Below are positions 48,767 through 60,483 of a stretch of DNA of 64,000 nt, in pieces. Origin of the DNA: Scilla litardierei (lineage: Eukaryota > Streptophyta > Magnoliopsida > Asparagales > Asparagaceae). The number at the start of each line of letters is the position of its first letter. Position 1 is the first letter of the stretch. The stretch is taken from assembly GCA_030789695.1 (NCBI GenBank), contig CM061140.1, positions 169,966,319 through 170,030,318 on the forward strand, in the 5' to 3' direction. Below the pieces are notes generated by a model, which saw only the letters and a program-made list of their open reading frames with translations, searched no databases and was not told the origin of the DNA. Made by a program: the position numbers and the translations under genes.

Positions 48767-49136
48767 TGATACGATCTTCATAAAAAATCAGAAAAAGGGA
48801 ATTTTTATGATCAAAAAGAGAAGTTGTGATTTTTATAGAATTAAAGTGGAACTACCATAGATGATTGGTCTCTTTAGGAGAGGATGACGCTCTCCAAGCT
48901 TTAACCTTGAGACTAAAGCCTAAATTTTCCAATCTAGAGTTCTTAGACTCTTAGAACAAATTCTCTCACAATAATCACGCCTCATCCTCAAATCCCTAGC
49001 CAATCCTAATAAAACACGAAACAAATCCAGAATTTTCAAAAATTATAAAAATGCCCATAGTAGCAGAAAATGACAAAAATGTCCTCCCGGTCATGTCGTG
49101 CACCTCCTCCTTCGCTGGTAAGTGATGACCGCATCA
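48767..49136 (-). repeat. 5' LTR of the Reina-like element
   Basis: TGATACGATC...ACCGCATCA on the plus strand; pairs with 43781-44152. Confidence 0.88.
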
Positions 49137-50054
49137 ACATTCTCCTCATTTGATCTCTCCGTTCTCTTCTCTATAACCACAAAAAAGTTATCGTCATGCT
49201 ACAATAACATGGTTACTATAGCAATATAGTAAATGCTACACTAACAACTTCCCAAAGTCATCGCAATCAGCATTCTATGGATACATCATCAATAGTCTTC
49301 GTTGGTTATTATTAGTGACTGGTTGTCGTTAATTGATGTTCGTTCAATGGTTGGAAGTTGCTTGTCGTCAGTTGTCTTTGGTTGTTGCTGATTGCTTCAT
49401 TCGTTAATCGATGGTGATTAATTAAGACTTCTTCATTGGGTAAAAAGTTGACAATGGTGGTCCTTGGTTGTTTTATTGGTTTTCTTGGTGATTGATTGTT
49501 GTAAGACTCGTCATCAGTTGTTATGGGTTAAAGTGATACTTGAGTTAGGATGGAATCAAAGTTTATACTTCTGTTAGAAGTGGTGATTGTGGTACATATC
49601 ATAGTGGATTTTATAATAGAGGATATCATTGTGGCTATCATTGTGTTAGAACCACGGGTCAAGGCCCAGGCCGCCGGCCCACCAAGCCCACGCGCGCGCA
49701 CTCACTTGCCTTGAAACCCTAGTTTCTATTATTTATATGGGGGCTAGCCGTCGTTTGGTCTTTTATGCTTGATTATTGTTATTTGTGTGATTCCATAGGT
49801 AGACGAGTGCGGACGTCCTCTTAAGCGTCTTGGGATGAGAATACACCTCTTTTGTATTCAATTATCTAGTTCTTGCTATTATATTCTCTATAAAAATTGC
49901 GCCTTTTTGTTAGATCCTAACACATTGTATGGGAGATCATTGTGGCTATCTTAGTAAAACTTGGAGTTGCACTCATTGCAAAAAGAATAATCACACTCGT
50001 GATTATTATTGAGATTTATTTAGACGGCCTTCATAGATTGCCTTTACTTCTATA
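49137..50054 (+). pseudogene. Copia leader and gag knuckle remnant, split by a solo LTR
   Basis: Sequence on both sides of the 49644-49922 insertion reads as gag fragments (GYHCGY... and WSCTHCKKNNHTRDY), a copia-type C-x2-C-x4-H zinc knuckle whose last cysteine codon is lost (YYWDLF follows). It probably belongs to the copia element whose LTR is at 43465. Most of gag and all of pol are missing. Confidence 0.5.
49644..49922. mobile_element. 279-bp solo LTR with perfect CATTG target duplication
   Basis: Begins TGTTAGAACCACGG and ends GATCCTAACA. CATTG stands at 49639-49643 and again at 49923-49927. A TATTTATATGG TATA-like site lies near 49730. No internal sequence is present. Termini and size fit copia or TRIM-type LTRs. 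Confidence 0.88.
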
Positions 50055-52235
50055 TTTGGCCATACCAAGCAACATTAAGTTCTTGTGTCCAGAGATGAAT
50101 ATTATATGTTCTTACTGTATCAAGTTGCATAAAAAATATCAATTGTTGTTTCATCTTTGGCAAAGACAATCACCGATGGTATATCTTTTATCCAATTCTT
50201 TCGGAAAATCGGAACCATTCATTTTGTTCTTCATATTCTAAACCCCAAAACACCAAATATCGGGTGAACTCAAGGGGTTTTGCATGTTCATTTATCCGTC
50301 ACAAAAATTTCTAGCCATGCAAAACCTTTAAAATTGTGAAGGGTGGATGAACGTGTATTTAGGGTTTTAGAATATAACGATCAAAATTAACGGTTCTGAT
50401 AGTCCTAAAAATTATGGGAGGATGGAATTTTTGAGTCGCATGTCGCTTAGCCACATATGCCATATGTTTTCCATTATTCTCTAATAATAAATGCTAAACA
50501 CTGTTGTCATTTGCAATATATAACCTTCTGTAATTCAATTGTTTTGAAATTACATAATTTTGTAGAAATTTGTATTCCAATTTCACATGCATTTGCACAT
50601 GCCCAAATATGGTTGTTAAGATCATGTGTTATAAAAATAGTCCCACATTGGAAACTAGGGAAAAAAGCAAATGACATACATTGAAAGTTAGTCGTCTGCC
50701 TATTAGCTTAAACTTTTTTGTTAGGTGTCTTGGACCAGAGTATGCCTTCATCAATTGACTCACCATGGGAACCCCCCCCCCCCCAATTTGGCCATACCAA
50801 TCAACATTAAGTTCTTGTGTCCAGAGATGAATATTATATGTTCTTACTGTATCAAGTTGCATAAAAATATCAATTGTTGTTTCATCTTTGGCAAAGACAA
50901 TCACCGACTATATATCTCTTATCCAATTCTTTCGGAAAATCGGAACCATTCATTTTGTTCTTCACATTCTAAACCCCAAAACACCAAATATCGGATGAAC
51001 TCAAGGGGTTTTGCATGTTCATCTCTCCGTCAAAAAATTTCTAGCCATGCAAAACATTTAAAATTGTGAAGGGTGGATGAACATGTATTTAGGTTTTAGA
51101 ATATAACGATCAAAATTAACGGTTCTGATGGTCCTAAAAATTATGGGAGGATGGAATTTTTGAGTCGCATATGTCGCTTAGCCACATATGCCATATGTTT
51201 CCCATTATTCTCTAATAAATAATGCTAAACACTGTTGTCATTTGCAATATATAACCTTCTATAATTCAATTGTTTTGAAATTACATAATTTTTTAGAAAT
51301 TTGTATTCCAATTTCGCATGCATTTGCACATGCCCAAATATGGTTTTTAAGATCATGTGTAATAAAAATAGCCACACATCGGAAACATAGGGAAAAAAAG
51401 CAAATGACATACATTGAAAGTTAGTCGTCTGCCTATTAGCTTAAACTTTTTTGTTAGGTGTCTTGGACCAGATTATGCCTTCATCAATTGACTCACCATG
51501 GGACCCCCCCCCCTCCAATTTGGCCATACCAAGCAACATTAAGTTCTTGTGTCCAGAGATGAACATTATATGTTCTTACTGTATCAAGTTGCATAAAAAA
51601 TATCAATTGTTGTTTCATCTTTGGCAAAGACAATCACCGACGATATATCTCTTATCCAATTCTTTCGGAAAATCAGAACCATTCATTTTGTTCTTCACAT
51701 TCTAAATCCCAAAACACCAAATATCGGGTGAACTCAAGGGGTTTTGCATGTTCATCTATCCTTCACAAAATTTCTAGCCATGCAAAACTTTTAAAATTGT
51801 GAAGGGTGGATGAAAGTGTATTTAGGGTTTTAGAATATAACGATCAAAATTAACGGTTCTGATAGTCCTAAAAATTATGGGAGGATGGAATTTTTGAGTC
51901 GCATGTCGCTTAGCCACATATGCCATATGTTTTCCATTATTCTCTAATAATAAATGCTAAACACTGTTGTCATTTGCAATATATAACCTTCTGTAATTCA
52001 ATTGTTTTGAAATTACATAATTTTGTAGAAATTTGTATTCCAATTTCACATGCATTTGCACATGCCCAAATATGGTTGTTAAGATCATGTGTTATAAAAA
52101 TAGTCCCACATTGGAAACATAGGGGAAAAAGCAAATGACATACATTGAAAGTTAGTCGTCTGCCTATTAGCTTAAACTTTTTTGTTAGGTGTCATGGACC
52201 AGATTATGCCTTCATCAATTGACTCACCATGGGAA
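50055..52235. repeat. Three tandem copies of a 732-bp unit
   Basis: TTTGGCCATACCAA starts the units at 50055, 50787 and 51519, exactly 732 bp apart. Each unit contains CAGAGATGAA(T/C)ATTATATG, GGTTTTGCATGTTCAT, CCACATATGCCATATG and ends CATCAATTGACTCACCATGG followed by a poly-C tract: C13 at 50772-50784, C10TCC at 51504-51516 and C22 at 52252-52273. No coding domain. Shared variants make copies 1 and 3 more alike than either is to copy 2. Confidence 0.92.
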
Positions 52236-52283
52236 ACCACCACCACCACCACCCCCCCCCCCCCCCCCCCCCCACCACCACCA
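52236..52283. repeat. (CCA)n C22 (CCA)n low-complexity tract
   Basis: CCACCACCACCACC, then 22 C, then ACCACCACC, closing the 732-bp array. It resembles the C22 run at 60154-60175. Confidence 0.85.
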
Positions 52284-52496
52284 AAACAAAACAAAAACTG
52301 CTTGTATCATTCTAACAGTGCAAGGAGTGGAATTATTTTGTAAAATTTTCATATACAAAAGATCACACTTAAACCAATATGATATCACTCCTTCAGGTAT
52401 ACAAGCAGCTTCAGATATACAAGTAATGTGATGACGACGACGACATAAACAACATTTCTTCTTCTATATGACCTTAACGAATAGATATGAACATAC

Positions 52497-52879
52497 CTCG
52501 GTCACAGAGCGATTGGCAAGTTCAGATTTATTCAAGACAATTATATGCTTCTTCGGAGTTCGGACAGGGCCCTTGTTTCAGGGGCTGAAACGCACATGTG
52601 GAGTATCTGCAGACAAAATTAAATACAATGGGATGAGAATGATCTTACAGGGTTCGGCTTGCAGTGAGGAATTTCGTCAAACAAATGGCGGGCAACGAAA
52701 TTGGGCACCCAACTCATGGGAATATGTGTTACCCTTGCATCTCGAACTTCGACCACAACATCAAAAAGCGGGATCCTCTGGCGTATGGCTAGTGCGGCCG
52801 CAGCCATGTGAGGCGTGAACCAACCGTCGCTCACCGCACCGCCTAAAGAGCGAGAGACTTTTGAACCAGCCGTTGACAT
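52497..52879 (-). pseudogene. DAR GTPase 2/SIN2 (MTG1-type) fragment, two exons
   Basis: The first exon (52733-52879) encodes 49 residues from MSTAGSKVSRSL to FDVVVEVRDAR, with the WFTPHMAAA and VEVRDAR blocks of circularly permuted mitochondrial ribosome-assembly GTPases (YlqF/MTG1, plant DAR GTPase 2/SIN2). A 126-bp GT-AG intron follows. The second exon (52497-52606) holds ALSELRRSI and then, in another frame, IIVLNKSELANRSVTE, the G4 (NKxD) region with Glu for Asp, ending at a GTATGT donor. The frame change is explained by an extra TA in GCATATAATT. The P-loop exons that should follow are absent; only intron-like sequence lies between here and the poly-C array. I call it a 5'-truncated-copy pseudogene. 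A gene with a giant repeat-filled intron is the alternative, but the frameshift argues against it. Confidence 0.7.
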
Positions 52880-53967
52880 TTTTTGGCAGGAAAATGAAAG
52901 GTAGAAGAAGAAAGAGAGAAGGGGATATTTTTTAAAAACCCCCGTCTTTATTTTCCTTGTAATATTTGAACGCAGGTAATGTGAGCTCTTCGCCGTCTTC
53001 CGCTGACCTTGCCGCGCCATTGAAGAACTTGCAATGCTCGGAGCTCAACTGAACTTCGAGTAATGGTGGAAGATTCCCCAAAACAGGGAAGAACACAGAG
53101 AAATAAAAACTAGAGAGATAAGCAAAATAACAAAATGGAAGAGAGGAACTCAAAATGAGTTGCTTTGATTCAACTCATATTCCTTCTATACATTTCTAAC
53201 ATCGTTAGTTCGACTGCCTACCAGAACTACCTGTTGCCAACTAACTGGACATCACACCTCTAAGTTTCTGACCCTCCCTCAAAGAGGGCGACTATATACA
53301 CCGAATTTTCAGTCAAGTCTGTTACTTGTCATCTCAAATGTGCGCTCTCTTGCTTTATTTCCCTTTTAGGAGGGTGCATGTAGCACTCTCCCTCTCGAAT
53401 TTAACAGCTGTCATCTCCTGTAATGACTTCACTTGGTGGGGGTGGGGGTGGGGGTGGGGGTGGGGGGCATGAGCGTTGCTTTCACTTGCACGTGCGGGCG
53501 ATACTTAACCTACTGGCCTTTTCGTCGTATGGAGGGTGCTTGCGGGCGATACTTAACCCACCGTGAAAGTTGGCTTGATTGAGACGTTGAAGAAGTATTA
53601 GAGATGTGCATCCGAGCTATCTTGTGTAGAGCTAGCTCGTCTGTGCACGGATCCTGCCTATCTGACTGCACAAGTCAGATACTAGGATGGCAAGCTAATG
53701 GATTTTTACAGTGCATGGATTCTCAGTTCGGAGGATCGGCGGCTCATAGGTCGGTAACTCTACAGTCCAAGTTTCGGATAGCTCGGCTCGGCACTTCGTT
53801 AGCTCGGTCTTCGACAGTAAGCCCGACAGCACGGAGAGGCCATCATAGGATGCGACGTCCTATCCGAAGTAGAGTTGTGATTGGATTAGAATTCTGTTAG
53901 AGTCGGAGTTCTTATCAATTGGGAATCACTCTTCTGTTAGAACACATGTTGTACCATAGGGCTATAT
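52880..53967. other. Non-coding sequence with a (GGGGGT)n run and LTR-like stretch
   Basis: A GGGGGT microsatellite lies at 53435-53467. The stretch 53590-53880 is rich in AGCTCG and TCGG words, like 11140-11720, and may be a gypsy LTR piece. No gene. Confidence 0.4.
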
Positions 53968-55800
53968 TGTTGGTTGATTGGTTCATGACCAATGTTGTTT
54001 TGATGATGATCAACATTATGTTGTGCTAATCATCTCATTTGTTTTAGTCTCAGATTTGTTTATTGCTAATCTTGATGAGGAGACAAAACAATAGGTGATG
54101 GGATGGTGGTGGATGATGGTTCAAGGCTATGGAGCAAAGCATTGCAGGAAGACTTGAGATTCAAGAGTATTTTCATTTTATTCTTCATGTAATTTTGCTT
54201 CTTTTACTTAGAATATTTATAACCTTGAATCTCATATATGCATATCTATCTTAGGGTTCATTAGAAATCATGTTGAACATATTCCATTTGGTCCATTGCT
54301 CTAAACACACATGAGTTTGCATTTTAGAGTTGGATATTCACCTGGTGAAGGGTCACCAGATGCCTGGCGTGTCAGCTTTTTGGATAGCTTGACACAGCCT
54401 CGCATGATGCTTTATGACCAGGCGTCTGAACAAGTGTCAAACATCTGGGTCATGTGCTCCAGGCACAGGACAGAGTGGTCAAACTTTCTTGTGATCTCTA
54501 TTTTTCGGACCCATATCTGGCATCCGTCTAAAGAAGGATTCTCAGACACATGCACAGTGTCACAGACACCTGAGTGGTGTACTTTAGACGTATGGTTGAC
54601 TTGCGTTGGAACTTCTCCAATCAATCTCTGACTTCAAATCTGTGTAAGTTTCTCTGTGGTTGGAATTTCTCATTCATTCCAAGCTCATTAGATTGCATTC
54701 TTTACTATCTTTCCTATGCATCTTAGATCACCTTAATCGGAGTTCATTTGTGTCAATAAGGACTATTTTGGTGATCTAGTGTTTTCTCGGTTAAGTCTGT
54801 TTGAAATTCTGCAATATGTTTCTGACTTCAATCGACTGTCAGGTTTGCTGTGGTTGGCATTTTTCATCCATTCCAAGAACATTTGATTGCATTACTTTTT
54901 AGCTTTCCAACACATCTTGAATCACATCAATCGGAATTCATTTGTGAAAGTTATGAACGTTTTGGTGATCAAGTGTTTTTCTAAGAAGAGTCTGTCCGAC
55001 TAGACATTGCACAACATCGGACCAAATGTCTGGCCATTCTTCATCAGGTACCTGGACCATCTCCATCAGGCGCCTGATCGACCCCCAAAATTAGTCGTTG
55101 GGACTTTCTTGCTAGACGTTTCTAGCCGCTTTTTTGTCCGTTTGTGGGCTGTTTTGTGAGCTTATTTAAGCCAATTTAAGGGACAGTTTTTGCCATCTCT
55201 CCACACTTATAGGAATCATTTGAGAGAGCCAAATTTGAGGGTTTTCATTCAAGAAGAATTATTTCCCTCTTTCTCTCTTTCACTTGGTTAAAGTGTTCAT
55301 GCATTGAGTTTACATTAAGAGAGAGTTTTCCAAGTGCATCATCTTCTACATCAAGCACTTGGTGATTTCAATCTTCCATGCCTTTACATACACATCGGTA
55401 AGATTTATTCAAGGCATAGGTAAGATTGTTCTTTTCGTTTCTTTTGGTTACGAAACCTAGTACTCGGGTTGTGGTACATTGTGAGGGGGGTTTACTCCAC
55501 TTGGAGATCTTTCTCCATATCCTGGTGTAGGGATTGTCCCGATGTATGGATTGTAGCTCGTGAAGAGCGTGCTTTTGTGTCCCGGTTTAGGGAGCATTAC
55601 TAGAAAGACATCGCTCCGGTGTAGAAGGATGGGACTGGCGTAGGATCGTCGGTGTATGGATCCGAATCAAGAAACGTCTCTGTCTTTGTATTTGCATTGC
55701 CGTATCTCTTTGTGTGGTTGTGTTGTTGAGCGCTTTATTTTTATTTCAACTGTGTAGTGTGCGTTGAATAATTAGTAACTTTTTAATTACACATATTGCT
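53968..55800 (+). mobile_element. Copia-type LTR (SIRE-like), ends partly lost
   Basis: Starts TGTTGGTTGATTGG, then TTGTTTTGATGATGATCAAC, as in the LTRs at 33534 and 19047 (minus). U3 shows repeated GGCG(T/C)CTGA words (54415, 55070) in place of AGTCGACT. CTTATTTAAGCC near 55160 is a possible TATA box. No CCAACA end is found, so the 3' end is truncated or masked. Confidence 0.55.
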
Positions 55801-55834
55801 TACCATTACACTATTTATGCTTGATATAGTGTAT

Positions 55835-55851
55835 GTTGTGTAGCCACAGGT

Positions 55852-55890
<39 letters not shown>

Positions 55891-56189
55891 GTTTAGGCAA
55901 GTTTCGTGAGGATCACATTTGAGAGAACATTAAGCCGCCTTTGTGAGAGGCAACTTTGAGAGATTGTGTTGAGAGCTTTTAGAGAGATCTTGAGTGCTTC
56001 TTTTTCGTTCAGAAGAGTGGATATTTGTATTTGTTTTCTCCTTTCGTGATAAAGCTCATTGGTGTTCTCATGGCAGGCCAACGGCCTAAAGTTACAATCT
56101 TCATAGTGCTCTATTTATTTGCTGCTTGTTCTTCACTACCTGATCTTCGATGATCATCCGCTTCCGCACAAAAAACTGGTATCAAAGCT
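55835..56189 (+). mobile_element. 5' LTR end and PBS of the copia element
   Basis: The sequence from about 55835 to CTTCCGCACA (56170) precedes a primer site TGGTATCAAAGC (56177-56188) and the gag ATG at 56223. A (CA)18 microsatellite lies at 55853-55888. The LTR start is uncertain. Confidence 0.5.
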
Positions 56190-56222
56190 TACGATTTTTG
56201 AAGATCAACATAAGAGGCGAAG

Positions 56223-59200
56223 ATGAGCAACGGTGGTGATGACATTTCTTCAAAGGCGTCGATTTCCAGAGATCATGCTCCAGCAGCTCGAACTATCATG
56301 TCCAATACGAAGTTTGAAATTGATAAGTTTGATAGAAAGATCAACTTCGGTACGTAGAGATTCGAAGTCTTGGATTTCTTGAACCAACTTGGTCAAGATA
56401 TCACATTGGACGAGAAGTCGACGAGCGTGCCAGATTTGAAGTGAACTCTAAATCAGAATGCATGTGGCACGATCCGATTGTATTTGACAAAGGAGAAGAA
56501 ATACCCTTTCATAGAGGAGACAAATGCAAGGACGTTTTGGAAGGAGCTCGAGAACAAGTACATGAAGAAGAACATCCAAAAACCGACTGCATTTGAAGAA
56601 GAATCTTTTCTGTTTGAAGCTTGAGGAGGGTGTTTCTATTGAGGAACATCTTGACTACTACTACAAGCTTCTTACATACCTAAGGAATGTCGATGTAAAG
56701 ATCGACGATGAAGATAAAGCTATGAATCTCCTTAATTCTCAACTCGTTGATTATGAGTACTTAGTGTCGGTTCTTAATTACTGTAAGGACTCGATCACGT
56801 TTGAAGAAGTGTCCAATGCTCTTGTGAGCAATGAGTTCAGGAAGAACGATGAGGACACGAGAAGCCGATCTAACGATGCTCTTACAGTGGTAAGAGGTCG
56901 GAGTAATGAGAAGGATGGAGTTCTGAAGGGGTATTTCTGATCCAAGTCCAGTGACAAGAGTAGAGGACCTCTTTGCAAGGACTTGGCAAAGAACCAATGT
57001 GCTTTCTGTAAAGAAATAGAACGTTGGGTCAAAGATTGTCCGAGGGCGAAGAAGAAGCATGACGCAACAGCCAACATCGTCAAGGGCGTTAAGGTCGAAG
57101 AGTATGTACTTGGTGCTTCGAAGGGAGTGACGCCAGATGGTTGGGTGCTCGACTCAGGAAGCTACTTTACAACTTTCGATATAGGGGTTAAGAGTACAGT
57201 CCTACTGGGCGACGACCGAGCTTGTAGCCCTATGGGCATCAGGACAGTTCGGATGAAGATGTCGACGGTGTTACACGTAACATCGACGAGGTATGCTATA
57301 TTTTCGTCGTAAAGCGTAAGCTTATATCGCTCGGTTCACTCGAAGCCAAGGGCTGTCGAGTGACAATGGAGAATGGTGCTCTGAGGGTGACCCGTGGAGC
57401 TATGATCGTGATGAAGGGGAAGCGTAAAGCTAACCTCTACTATTTGGATGGTTCGGTGTGACTGACACTACAGCTCTGACATGTGAGGCCAACAGAGACG
57501 ACTCGCTTCTTTGGTACATGCGTCTAGGTCATGTTGGAGAAAAAGCATTGCAGAAGCTTATCAAATGAGTTCGCCTAAGAGGAGCCAAGACCGGGAAGAT
57601 CGTCTAGGTTATGCAAAGCGTATATGAGGCTGTCCGAGCTACTATGTTGTGAAGGAGGACAAGCTCGATGCTAGAGCCAAGAAAGCCATCTTCTTGGGCT
57701 TTAGTGATGGTGTCAAATGATACAAGCTATGGTGTCCTGAACAAAGAAAAGTGATTGTTGAGCAGAGACATAACGTTTGATGAGTCATTGTTGTTGAAGA
57801 AGGAGAATGAACCAATGGTAGAGACCAAAAAGATACATACGGAGCAGGTCTACTACCAAAAATATACAGACGAAGCAGGTCTACTTGGAAGTGTCTAAGG
57901 TTCCAGATAGCTCGGCTATAGACTTAAGCTGACCTATACCAGAAACTACAGACGATGTACTTCAGACAAATACTGGTGATGTATGTGGTTCAAGCTCGGA
58001 TGTTAGAGATAACTCGTCTCCACAGATTGCACTACAGAAGGATTTCATTGTAGCTTCGAAACTAAGGTGTGAGATACGAAGACCTGCACGATACATGAGA
58101 TGGTCTCGTTCGCTTTTCCTGTAGTAAGTATTGGCATACACACTTCTTTCAGAAATATAGAACATTCTGAAGACCCAGACAAGTGAATGAAAGCGATGAA
58201 TGAGGAGATGAAATCACTGATGAAGAATGAGACATGTGATCTGGTGTAGCTACTTAAAGGTAAGAAGGCGATATGGTGTAACTTGGTCTATACCAAAAAG
58301 AACGGAGCCGAAGTTGGAGAAGTTCGCTACAAAGCTTGTCTTGTAGAGAAAGCCTATGCACAGAGAGAAGACATCGACTACAATGAAGTCTTCTCTCTGG
58401 TGGTGAAACATTGCTTAATTCGGATCCTGATGGCATTAGTTGCACAGCTTGACCTTGAGCTGGCACAACTAGATGTTAAGACGTCATTCTTGCATGAAGA
58501 GCTCAAGGAAGAGATCTATATGGCTCAGCCCGATGGCTATGAGCGTGGTAATGGGCTTGCGTGTAGGCTGCAGAAGTTGCTTTATGGGCTGAAACAGTCA
58601 TCTAGGCAATGGTATAAACTTTTTGCGTGCTTTATAGCGAATGATCAAGGGTGTGTTTGCATCCATATGATCATTGCGTGTTCTTTTGAAGGTTGGATGA
58701 TGTGTCTTTCATATATCTCTTGCGTTATGTTGATGATATGCTTATTGCTTCATCAAATAAAGTGGAGATACCGAGACTGAAGTCTGAGCTGAGTTGTGCA
58801 TTCGAGATGAAGGACATAGGCAAAGCAAGGATGATTCTTGGGATGGAGATTACAAGAGATCGAAGTGGAGGTATAGTTCATCTTTCACAAAGTCACTATT
58901 TGAAGTCTGTTATACAGAGATTTGGTTGTGGAAGTATGAAGCATGTAGTTACTCTACTAGAACCTCATTTCAAACTCTGTGCCGAGCATTGTTGAAGAAC
59001 GAAGATGAGAAGAAGCTCATGGAGAGCATGTTGTTTGTTAATGCGGTAGGAGCCTTGATGTACGCTATGGTATGTATTCGACCCGACCTATCACATGCAA
59101 TCAACATTGTGAGTAGATACATGCACAATCGGGGAAAAGTACACTGGCGAGCTGTTCAATGGATACTTAGATAAATCAATGGCACAATTGATGCCGGTCT

Positions 59201-59330
59201 AACATATATCTAAGATGATGAAGGTCCGCAAGTTGTAAGCTATGTTGATTATGATTTTATGGACGACTTGGATAGAAGGAGATCCATAACAGGCTACGTA
59301 TTCATCCTGTTAGGAGCTCCGATCTGTTGG
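56223..59330 (+). pseudogene. Ty1/copia gag-pol (Tork-like), decayed and integrase-deleted
   Basis: Gag starts MSNGGDD at 56223, with FEIDKFDRKINFG, HLDYYYKLLTYLRNV and a knuckle CAFCKEIERWVKDC (56998-57039), in which the histidine position is arginine. Protease: WVLDSGSYFTTF (~57138-57175). A GAG-pre-integrase piece, LLWYMRLGHVGEKALQKL, is at ~57510-57560. The catalytic integrase core is missing; sequence jumps near 57610 to a post-integrase segment (KAIFLGFSDG). Reverse transcriptase runs 58260-59000 with QLDVKTSFLHEEL, LYGLKQSSRQW and YVDDMLIASS. An RNase H start (RRSITGYVF) ends at 59330, where the next LTR begins. Many stops break the frame. It cannot move by itself. Confidence 0.9.
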
Positions 59331-60298
59331 TGTAACGGCCGGTAATTTTTAGGTATGATTAATTGCATGTCTGCTTGTATTTTACTTCCGATTGTCCGAG
59401 TGTTTTTATTCGTAGAGACGACGCGAGCGCGTCTAAATTTTTCACCGTAGTTTAATAGTTACTATGATTATTTTAATTACCTTAGCTTAGTTATTTTACT
59501 AATTACGAATTACGATTTCTAATTACCAATTTTACTCTGGTTAATTAATTAATTAATTAGTAAATCCCCCTCCCACGTTTTTCTCATCCCCAACCTGATA
59601 CCTCCCCCAAATACATTCAGTTCATTCCATAACCTCCCCTCATTAATAATAAGTTTGATTTTAGTTCTAATACGTCTTTTCCACTGCCAAAAATTCTTCC
59701 TCCTCTTAAATGAACACCTAATCTTTGACTAAATCCTTCCCCGATTAATGAGTTCCGTCTCCCTGCATCTTCCTCCTTCGCGGATAATAACCCAGCATCT
59801 CTCCCCTACCGATCATCAATCTCCCCTCTCCCGTTCATCCACAGCAGACAACCAATATTCTTCATCCCAAAATTAGCCAAGACAAAATCCACACCCAATT
59901 CAAAGAAACCCAAATCCAAAATCCCAAAATTCATTTCCAGATCAGAAAACAAAATCAGAGAGAGGAGAACAAATTAATCCAGATCTGAAACCCAATTTCA
60001 GATCCTCCAAATCCAAACCATCAATCTTCTTCCCTTCTTCTTCTTCCTCCTCCATTGCCCTAGCCCCGACTGCGCGCGCCGCCCGAGCCCCCTGCCAGCC
60101 GCCCCCAGCCTTGCCCGCCGGCCCCCCGCCTCGCGCCTCGCGCCGCCCGCCTGCCCCCCCCCCCCCCCCCCCCCCGCCTCGCGCCGCCCGCCGGCCCCTC
60201 GCGTCGTGTCGTTCCCCCCCGCGTGTTTCCCCTGCAGCAAGAAGGAAACAAAAAAAAAGAAGGAACGAGAAGACAGAACGAAGAAGGAGAAGAAGAAT

Positions 60299-60331
<33 letters not shown>

Positions 60332-60483
60332 TAAGAGGTAAGGGTTATTTAATATATAAGTTTTAATTTTATATTAAGTTTAAGTTATTGTTATAAGTTT
60401 TAAGTTTTTAATATTAGTTAACTTATAAAGTATTTAATCTTAGTTGTTTTATAAATTAATTTAAAGTAAAGTTTGAGTTATTA
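59331..60483 (+). mobile_element. Del/Tekay-like LTR, 5' part, inserted in the copia pol
   Basis: Starts TGTAACGGCCGG immediately after the interrupted copia frame (flank GTTGG). AT-rich U3 gives way to a C/T-rich leader (59770-60060), a GC-rich block with C22 (60154-60175) and a (GA)n run (60308-60331). It is cut at 60484 by another LTR; its right end lies outside the window. It parallels the solo LTR at 4159. Confidence 0.65.

Larger units (their letters stand above)
43781..49136 (-). mobile_element. Complete but decayed Reina-like Ty3/gypsy chromovirus, 5356 bp
   Basis: Two LTRs, 43781-44152 (372 bp) and 48767-49136 (370 bp), begin TGATGCGGTCATCACTTACC on the minus strand and end in ATCA. 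Flanks read GCATT (43776-43780) and ACATT (49137-49141), a 5-bp target duplication with one change. Inside, in minus-strand order, are PBS, gag, protease, reverse transcriptase, RNase H region, integrase, chromodomain and a purine tract (TTTTGGGAGAGTAA) next to the 3' LTR. The LTRs differ at roughly one base in five by eye, so the insertion is old. Small size, short LTRs, iMet PBS and a chromodomain suit the Reina clade; that assignment is inferred. Confidence 0.9.
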
